Below are positions 18,799 through 26,360 of a DNA stretch of 26,360 bases, piece by piece. Source of the DNA: Acanthamoeba lenticulata. Taxonomy: Eukaryota > Discosea > Longamoebia > Acanthamoebidae. The stretch spans positions 1-26,360 of the forward strand of contig NAVB01001516.1 of NCBI GenBank assembly GCA_002179805.1, given 5' to 3'. The translations under genes and the position numbers were made by a program. How positions within the stretch are numbered: the stretch's first letter is position 1; every line of letters starts with the position of its first letter. Below the pieces are notes generated by a model. That model saw nothing but the letters and a program-made list of their open reading frames with translations. It searched no databases and was not told where the DNA came from.

Positions 18799-20407
18799 AT
18801 CTGTGCCTGCGGTTCGCTTTTTTCTTCTTTTCTTTATCTTTTGCCGGCATCTGTGGAACGTGATCACGGAATGTAAAAATGAAATTACCTATTTAATTTT
18901 TATTTTGTTGGCGATGACCACAAAAGGAAGCCGCGTAACATAAATGGAAAGCTCGCGTGGGCACCAAGGGCGTAGCGCCCCACGTCAGCGCCCATGGCTG
19001 TTTTCGGAAGGGAAAGTTAAACCAGCCCTTCCTCCTATTTGGCTAACCGTTATATTTTATACAAAATTAGCTAACGGCTAGGCGTAGCGAGAGGCCACTT
19101 CCCAAGCTGAGCGCTTCTGACGGCAGTGTAAAGCGCTGAGAAGCAAGAGAGGATGGAACGAGAGGGAGAAAGGACACTGGTTTGGCTCTAGCGAAGCTTT
19201 GAGGTGCCTGGTCGTAGTGTGCGTCAGTGTACGACTCCTCTCTTTGATGTTTGTCAACTCTGCTCCCTCACATCCGTTTCCTGGGCTACAGAGACCGTTT
19301 GTGCATTTGTTGATGGATCTTCAATGGTTGTTGAGTAGAGGTACTGTACTTCCACTCGCTCACAAAGATTCGCCTTTCTTTTTCTGTGCTTTACTCATCA
19401 TTGATACCTACTAGGACAACCGAGGTTGATTTCGAGCACCCACCGGTGTCGCGTGAGCCGCTCTGGTGTGCCTTCCTCTCATTCTTGTCCTCCGAACTTC
19501 CGCTGAGGTCTCGGGTAGTCCTCGTCCCATCGTCAGGACGCGAAACGGTAGTCAACCCAGAGGCTGCCTTACCTTTCTTCCTGAGTGAGGTACCTCGCTT
19601 CCTTTTACAGTGTTGGCACCTACATCCAGTGGATCCCAACAACGTGCTCTGGAAGAAAGGTAACGGCATCACGTGGACTTGACCTCAATCGCGCTTGCCT
19701 TAGGCTCGTGCCGATCATCCTGGTGTCCATAATCGCTCCGCCTGGTCTCCTCTCCGCAAACGTGAACGCCCTCGCGACTTCTCTGGCCCAATAGCTTGAT
19801 TTCCTTAAATCATAGGATTGGGCCGAGCAGTTATGGAAATGGTGTTGGCGCCCTTTGGCGCGGTTGTGGGCTGGGCTGTCTTTTTTCTTTTGTTGTGTGA
19901 CCAAGCGGCTGAGTGGTGAGAGATCGATCTACCTTGACGCGCCCTGTAGCAGCAAGCCTATTGCTGCGGTGAGCGTTTTCTTAGAGGTACTCGAGACCAA
20001 ATCACCAGAACCCATCTCTACTCTTTCGGCACCGCTCCTCCCTCCGACTCAGCATAGTGGGATACGCTCCCCGGCTCAGAGCCAGAGAACTAGCCCTACA
20101 CTCCCGCTTCTGCCCGTGTGGGACCACATCAACCTCCACTTCCACTTCGCCTCTTCAGTTCTTCACCACTTTCCTTTTTCTTCGCTCCAGCTCCTTTCTT
20201 CCCTTCGGCTTCCGCAACTCAGCTCTCTCTCGGCTGTAGCGTTACCAAAACTGAGTGTTGAGAAACGCCCCGCAGTGAAGTGGGCTCCAAGACAACCGAT
20301 CTTGACCAAGGAGGACAACTGAGGAGTCCCTTTCGCGCCCACTGAGTTCTTCACTTCTCTTGGACCATAAGAAAACACAGCCACATACCGAACTGCTCAC
20401 AAAGAAG
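18799..20407. other. 1.6-kb region without a supported gene; hairpins and pyrimidine-rich leader
   Basis: No open frame here resembles a protein, and none shows splice-supported continuity. 18799-18920 is AT-rich and probably holds the 3' end of the dynein light chain transcript. 18956-19140 contains several inverted repeats (listed separately). 19949-19967 is a perfect hairpin, GCAGCAA-GCCTA-TTGCTGC. From about 20020 to 20240 the plus strand is strongly pyrimidine-rich, typical of a promoter or 5' leader for the Myb/zinc-finger gene at 20408. No tRNA or rRNA was recognised. Confidence 0.5.
18956..19137. repeat. Cluster of three inverted repeats with a repeated GGCGTAGCG motif
   Basis: Stem 1 is 18968-18972/18976-18980 (GGGCG-TAG-CGCCC), nested in CGTG/CACG (18956-18959/18981-18984). 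Stem 2 is CCGTTA/TAACGG (19047-19052/19072-19077). Stem 3 is AGCGCTT/AAGCGCT (19110-19116/19131-19137). GGCGTAGCG occurs at 18969-18977 and again at 19081-19089. This could be a structured RNA or a worn mobile element; neither is proven. Confidence 0.45.
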
Positions 20408-23400
20408 ATGAGTATCCTTCCGGAGGACTCAGCCTTCTTCGGGTTCGAAGACCACAACATGGACATAAGCGAGTTCTTTGCCGGCGCGGGAGCTGATCTG
20501 CTCTCGGAAGGATTCGGCTCCATCGACAGCCACCTCCTCAACTCGCCACCAGAACTTCGCCGAAGCCAGCAAGCCACCAGCACTTCCTCCGCCACGAGCG
20601 CCTTCTACGCCACCAGCACGGTTGGCAACGAAGAAGCTGAGGGCGAACACCTCCTTTTGGCCTCACAAGCGTCCCCTTCCCTGGACGCCGCCGCCGGAAC
20701 CACGTCCGAGACAGTCAGCGAAGAAGGCACCTGGACCAAAGAAGACACCCTCCGCCTCACCGACCTGGTCAAGTTCTACGGCCCCAACTGGACCGAAGTT
20801 GCCAAGTCCTTTGAAGGCCACACTCACACGCCCGAGGTAGCCCACCTCTCCACGAACACAGTGCAATCAAATCAAAACAAAACAAATCAAGTTACGAAAT
20901 CTAATCCTTGTCCCAACTTGCAGGATTGCCAGCAGCAGTACCAGATCTTGATTGACTACGTGACCAAGCAGAACCAGCTCCAGTTGCTAGAGACTGCCGA
21001 CGAGTCGGACCTGTCTGGGTCGCCTTCGCCCTCTTGTGAGTTTTTCTTCTCAAGTCCTGGCGATGGGAGCATCGACCCCTTCATTATGCAGACGCTTGAG
21101 GATGGCAGCGAGGTGATGGAAATGGGCAACATGGGCGACTACACGGTCGCCGGCCTCCACCGCCATCACCAGTCGCATCAGCTCGTCGATATGGCGTCGG
21201 TCAACAGCCTGAACGCTGCGAGCCTGCTCGAGATGAACCCGCTCAGCGCGCTGAGCAGCATGGGCATCACGATGGAGTCCTACCATCCCCCATCTGACCA
21301 TCAACAAGGGTATCAACGCTACATGATACCCACCGCCTCGATGAGCGTCATCCGACCGCAGAAGAACATGAAGAACAAGAGCTCGAAGAAAGCCAGCAAG
21401 GAAAAAGACTCGAAGAAGGTAAAGAGCGGCGACAAGGCCAAGAAGAAGGCGCAGCGCCGCGCTGAGAAGGAGAAGCGCAAAGAGGAACGACGACGGAAAC
21501 GCCAGAAGAAGAAGGCCGATAAGGCCAAGAAGAAAGAGAACGAGGAAAAGAACGGCAAGGAGGCCGACAAGGAGAACGAAGCGGAAAAGAAGGAGACTGA
21601 CTCGAAGGAGACCAAGGAATCGTCCTCGAAGAAGCGCGAGCGGGACGATACCAAGGTTACCAAGGAGCCCAAGGTCGCCCGATTAGACGCCAAGACCATG
21701 AAGGAGAGCACCTTCACCTCCAAGCCGAAGGAGGCCAAGAGCTCGAAGAGTGCCAGCACCAAGGCGGTCAAGGTCAAGTTGGAGCCGAGCGCTGAAGACC
21801 CAAGCACGCCCCAGGCCGCCTCGACGTTTGGCACGTCGATGAACACGACCGCGCCGCTCAACAAGACTTTGGCCGGACCTTCTTCGTCATCATCGATACC
21901 TTCATCGTCACCGTCCATGATGGCGCTGGCGAATGTCGTGCAGTTCCAGCATCGCGTCAACTACAGCCAGCAGACGCACACCCCACAGCGCACGCAATAC
22001 CCGGTGCTCATTCCACGCATGCCGCCCGCCAGCCTAATGTCCAGCCTGCTGCCGCTCTCCATGTCCGTCGCGGGCGCCGGCCCGATGTGCGGCGTGATTC
22101 CTGCCGCGGCGCATGGCCAGCAGCAGTTGACGTCGCCCTTCTCGCCTGTTGTTGCCTCTCCCGCCGTTGCGATGCCATCACCCTTACCGTCGCCTTCGCC
22201 CAGCATGGCTTCCACGCCTGGGCCACAGTCCCTGAGCGATCCCGCCCAATCGAACACAGCTGCCGGTACGCCGCAATCGTTCGCACCTGCTTGTGTTTGC
22301 CCCAGAAGTCTGACCATGACGCGTTGCTGGCGACAGATTCGATCTCGGGCAGCAATCCGACCGACCCTGCGCAGCCGCAGGCCGCCACTTCTCAGACACC
22401 CGCACCCGCACTGACCAACGTTGAGGCTCAAGCCGTTGGCGCACAACAGACCACGCCTCCGCTTACCCCGGCCGGAAACAACGCCGACGGCTCTGCTGCC
22501 CCGAGCCCCGCCTTGGGAGTTGCTGGAGCCAAGACCTCCGTCCCCGGGGCTTCGCCCGCCTTTGTGCCCGGGCGCGTACCGCAGATGACCGTACGGCCCC
22601 ACTCTTGAGCCAAAATCAGCTCCCTCGTGGGCTGACGATGACACCTTGATTTCACGCGACAGATTCCGCCGGCCATGTTCAATGCCGCGCTGCAGTACCC
22701 GCTGGGCGTGCTGCACAGGATGCCCATGTGCCCGATCCCGCCCCAGGCCAGCATGAACACTGCTGTTGCAGCCAACAACGCCACAACGACCGCCGCCGCC
22801 GCCGCTGCCGCTGCCGCCAACTCCAACCTTAAGAGGAAGAAGTGCGGAGGCAAGCCCGAAGGCGCTCTGCCCGGCAGCATGGGGGTGAGCACCGAGAGCG
22901 GCAGCCCCGAAAGCGCTGCGGCCAAGAAGCGCAAGCGCAGGACCGCCGCGGAAATCGAGCGCAAGTTTAAGTGCGAGATGTCCAACTGCGCCAAGTCGTA
23001 CGGCAGCGAGGGCGCCCTCAAGATGCACGTCAAGCTCAAGCATCCGGGCGTCAAGCAACCTGCCCTCAAGTCGCCCAACGTCCCGTCGCCCCGCGTCACC
23101 ACGCCTCAGCAAATGCCGCTCTTGCTCCAGTTCCCGCTACCCTTCATGCCGGGCATGATGGGCTCGCAGCAGCCCATCTTCCCCGGCCCGGCCCCGAGTT
23201 CGGCGGCGGCCATGGTCGCTGCAGCTGCGGCAGCGGCCGCGGCGGCCGCCAACAACTCGGCTCTGGTCTCAAGCATGTCGGTCCCCGCCGTACCTGCGCG
23301 ATCGCTGGTGCCCACTGCGACGTCGGCCTCGGCCTCAGCGACGTCCAACAACGCGACATCCTCGGCTACTTCCTCGCGGTCATCGTCGAACACGGTCATT

Positions 23401-24669
23401 CCCAACCTGGGCAGTTTCCTTGCGACCAGCCCGGCGCTGCCGGCGTCGGCCTTTAGCTCATTCTCGGTCATCCCACCGGCCAGCTCTTCGTCGCGCCCGC
23501 CCCAGGGCCCGACTACGACGGTGATCGCCGACCTGGCGCCGGTTCGGGCAGCCTCGCCGTCGTCTGGTGTGCCGACTTGCACCACGATCCCACCGGCGTC
23601 GGCCACGTCAGTGTTCCTGTCCCAGCAGCCGTCGGCCAGCTCGCACGCCGGCCTGCCTGCTCAGCTGCCGCGGCCCTGTGTCCCGGCGGCCGCCAGCAGC
23701 CCGAGCTCCACCGAACCGTCCGTGATCGCCTTTGCTCAGGCCAACGAGCAACCAGCGGTCGAGACCAAGGAAGCCGAGCAGCCGGTTGGTGGAGTCCAGG
23801 GCCAGAGCCAGCCGCAGATCCAACTGCAGACCGTCGCTGATGCAAGCACCTCGACCTCAACTGAGGCCAACACGATGCAACTTGTTCAGTTCGTGCCCAT
23901 CACGCTAGAAGCCGCCGAGAAACAGAGTCACAGTTCCCTCTCGAGCCGATCGTCCTCGCCTACCCTCGAGAGCGAGGACGCGGCGACCGATTCAGGCAGT
24001 CCGATGTCTCCTGCGGTGTCGGCAGCCGACTTGCTCATGGACACGCTGGGTGAGGGCATGCTCTCGCTCCCGCAGGCCATGCTCATGGACGAGGAGACGG
24101 CGCTCGACATGACCTTGTGTGAGGCCGAAATGAGCAGCGTGAGCGAAACCAACACCTGCAGCCCCGGCGTCGCGGGAGCCGCCACCACGGCCGCTACGCC
24201 CACGACCAGCGACAACGACCACGGGCTGGCCGAGCTTCTCGGCGCGCCCGACGATAACGCCGATAGCGGTAGTGACGACAGCAACTGCAGCACCGATGGC
24301 GACACGTCCATCGAACACGACGGGGTCGACGCGGTGGGAATGGCGCTTGAAGGCTCCACCGAGGGCAGCTTGGCGACACAGCTCGTCGTTTTGCCGTTTG
24401 ACCTGCCATCGTCCTTCTTCAATCCGCTCAGCTTCTCGGGGGACGAGCTCGCCCTGCACCAGCTCGCTTCGTCGTCGGCCGATGAGCTCGATGTGCCAAT
24501 CGGCGACACCCAGCCACAGAACTGCACTGGAGGCGGCGAAGGCGGCAGCAACAGCCGAAGCGACGCCGCCGCTGCAGGCGAGGGCGTGTCACTAAACGAA
24601 GTCGGGACGTTCCACACCGACGACTTCCTAAGCGGCTTCATCGCGCAGAAGACAGCTGAATCGCTGTAA
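20408..24669 (+). CDS. Myb/SANT and C2H2 zinc-finger transcription factor
   Basis: Exons 20408-20836, 20924-22265, 22337-22590 and 22663-24669 give 1343 aa. A SANT/Myb helix set starts near residue 107 (GTWTKEDTLRLTDLVKFYGP, NWTEVAKSFEGH) and continues after the first intron (DCQQQYQILIDYV). Residues about 320-410 form a long Lys/Arg/Glu-rich region (nuclear targeting, single-helix-like). Near residue 779 a C2H2 finger reads FKCEMSNCAKSYGSEGALKM followed by HVKLKH (C-x4-C-x12-H-x4-H), preceded by a basic KKRKRR patch. The rest is Ser/Thr/Ala/Pro-rich with poly-Ala runs and an acidic C-terminal third, suggestive of activation domains. It likely binds DNA in the nucleus. The second intron (22266-22336) was chosen on donor type and phase; alternatives change only a few residues. 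Confidence 0.82.
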
Positions 24670-25427
24670 GCGCCTCCATCGGCCTACAGCTCTTCACCTG
24701 TCTACTCTCATCTTCTCCCTCTTCTTCCTCCTCATCTTTCTTCCTCTTCAGCAACAACTCTGTTGATGAGGAGAGGGAAGTCGATCTACAACGACGACCT
24801 TCACCTGATCAACTTTTTTCCTTCTACACTATCCCTGAGGACACGACCCGCCACCGTCCCGTGCTCCTCCGCGACATGGAGGACATCTTGACGAGGACGA
24901 GCCGAACGACACAAGCAGCTCCGCATCCGCAGCTTCGCCAGCAACCAACATCTCCCAGCACATATTCGTCCCACAGCACCAGCATCTTTCATCACGATCG
25001 CGTCGCCTGCGCGCCTATCCCGAGTTACCTCGACCTCACCAGTCGACACCCCAACACCCGCGACGCCATCGCTCACTCTCATCACGTTTTTTTTTCTCCT
25101 TTACTTCTTCGGACGCGCTCTTGACTAGCGCTGCAGCGTGCGAGCCGGTCGCGCCAGACCAACTCCGCTCGCGCTCCCGACGATGCCGTCCCTCTCGTGT
25201 TAATACCTTTCCTCCTACTCTACCTCCCACTGCACATACTTCTCTCAGATGCATCAGCACCTTTGTTTCGTCATGTGAATACTTGTGAATGAACAACCAA
25301 TTTCACATCCAGCTCTTGCGCCTTTCTATGCCCTTGAAAAAAAAGTACAAATTCTAAAAAAAAAAATAGAAAATAAAAACTTGCCGAGAGAGAGCCAAAG
25401 AAAGCGCAGTTCGTGTGAATCTTCAAG
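24670..25427. other. Intergenic region between the Myb/zinc-finger and AP-1 gamma genes
   Basis: 758 bp, without a supported gene. The left part is CT-rich and probably the 3' untranslated region of the upstream gene. The right part, ending in an A-rich stretch at 25336-25380, should be the AP-1 gamma promoter and leader. The open frames on either strand have no recognisable protein character. Confidence 0.5.
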
Positions 25428-26360
25428 ATGGCCGCGAAGCTGAGGGACTTGATCAAGGCCGTGCGCAACTGCAAGACGGCGGCGGATGAGCGCTCGGTGA
25501 TCGCCAAAGAATGCGCAGCCATCCGCGCCGCCTTCAGGGAGGAGGATTCCGAAACGAGACACCGCAATGTCGCCAAATTGCTTTATATTCACATGTTGGG
25601 CTACCCTACCCATTTTGGTCAGATGGAGTGCCTCAAGCTCATCGCTTCTCCCTCGTACAACGACAAGCGCGTCGGCTACTTGGGTCTGATGCTGCTTCTC
25701 GATGAGCGTCAGGAAGTTCTCATGCTGGCTACGCATTCACTGAAGAGGTAAGAAATCGTCAGCTCCCTAACACACAAGCACTCCATTAACGAACTCGGCC
25801 GCCCCATTTTTTTTTGTGGTTCAGCGATTTGAACCATGCCAATCATTATGTGGTCGGTCTGGCCTTGTGCGCGGTCGCCAACGTCTCGTCACCCGAGATC
25901 GCACGCGATGCCGCATCGGACGTTCAGAAGCTTCTCGGCAGCTCCAACCCTTACCTGCGCAAGAAGGTGCCCTCCCCCAATCTCTGCGTCTTAGCATACA
26001 AAAAGAGGCTAAACGAGCTTCGCATGGGACACAGGCCGCCCTGGCCGCGGTGAGGATCATCAGGAAGGTGCCAGAGACTGTCGAGAACTTCGTGCCCCGC
26101 GTCAAGTCTCTCCTGACGGACCGCAGCCACGGCGTGCTGCTGACGGCCGTGACGCTCATCATCAGCCTGTGCGAGGCCGAGCCGGCCGCCATCGACGTGT
26201 TCCGCAAGATGGTGCCGTCGCTCGTGCGCATCCTCAAGAACCTGGTCATGTCTGGCTACGCGCCCGAGCACGACGTGCAGGGCATCACCGACCCGTTCCT
26301 CCAGGTCAAGGTCCTCCAGCTCCTGTGCATCCTCGGCCGCGGCAACACCGAGGCCTCCGA
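25428..26360 (+). CDS. AP1G1: AP-1 complex gamma-adaptin, N-terminal part (runs off the window)
   Basis: Exons 25428-25747, 25825-25966 and 26035-26360 (continuing). The protein follows gamma-adaptin closely: [106 protein letters not shown]+[50 protein letters not shown]. Gamma-adaptin is a large subunit of AP-1, which sorts cargo between the trans-Golgi network and endosomes in clathrin vesicles. About 263 residues of the trunk's alpha-solenoid are present; hinge and ear lie beyond the window. Both introns (77 and 68 nt) fall at junctions that restore the family sequence without gaps. Confidence 0.96.

Noticed and set aside
19386..19682. Possible small protein gene
   Set aside because: The open frame shows no domain, no splice support and no coding-like composition; it may be part of a 5' leader.
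21045..21055. GTGAGTTTTTCTTCTCAAG-like mini-intron in the Myb/finger gene
   Set aside because: Donor to acceptor would be only about 20 nt, too short to splice, and the reading frame is open through it.
22268..22304. TTTGCCCCAG as the acceptor of the second Myb/finger intron
   Set aside because: It has the best pyrimidine tract, but from any suitably spaced donor it gives a premature stop or a frame mismatch; the GACAG at 22336 paired with GTACGC keeps phase.
1..26360. CRISPR arrays, operons, tRNA/rRNA genes, integrated virus
   Set aside because: No regularly spaced repeats, no cloverleaf or rRNA sequence recognised, and all confident genes are intron-bearing eukaryotic ones; none resembles a viral gene.

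Overview
The window looks like nuclear DNA of a free-living amoebozoan; Acanthamoeba is the best guess. It is GC-rich and gene-dense. Genes are cut by many short GT-AG introns (about 50-150 nt, a few longer), intergenic gaps are small, and the genes are plainly eukaryotic: a Mad1-type checkpoint coiled coil, an F-box protein, BTB/TLDc, a Tctex-1 dynein light chain and AP-1 gamma-adaptin. All exon models were built by eye from splice sites, frame continuity and family similarity. No transcript or database was consulted.

Layout, left to right. (1) 1-2441, minus: Mad1-like spindle-checkpoint protein, C-terminus off the window. (2) 2442-2542: 101-bp divergent promoter with a palindromic E2F-type site. 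(3) 2543-5669, plus: F-box protein. (4) 5733-6858, plus: BTB(T1)-TLDc protein with an apparent frameshift near its start. (5) 6918-15740, minus: a 26-exon, about 2254-residue alpha-2-macroglobulin (A2M) of the bacterial type, tail-to-tail with the TLDc gene. (6) 15741-16125: a broken second copy of the A2M 5' end. (7) 16126-16823 and 16951-17662, minus: tandem four-TM membrane-protein paralogues. (8) 18087-18798, plus: Tctex-type dynein light chain. (9) 18799-20407: no supported gene; several potential hairpins and a pyrimidine-rich leader. (10) 20408-24669, plus: transcription factor with a Myb/SANT and a C2H2 zinc-finger domain. (11) 25428 to the end, plus: AP-1 gamma-adaptin N-terminus.

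The outstanding feature is gene 5. It has the macroglobulin domain series, an intact CxEQ thioester motif and the C-terminal signatures of bacterial A2M. It also carries two ubiquitin folds. One is a divergent N-terminal ubiquitin-like domain. The other is a 76-residue ubiquitin ending in RLRGG, placed between the MG6-like block and the next conserved A2M block, where the protease bait region of A2M normally lies. Across the 26 exons the phases join and the coding total (6765 nt) is a multiple of three, so the fusion is not a juxtaposition of separate genes. No secretion signal is seen at the proposed start. This suggests a protease trap whose trigger segment is, or contains, ubiquitin. I know of no such architecture. 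Other genes appear to be independent housekeeping or regulatory genes rather than parts of one pathway.
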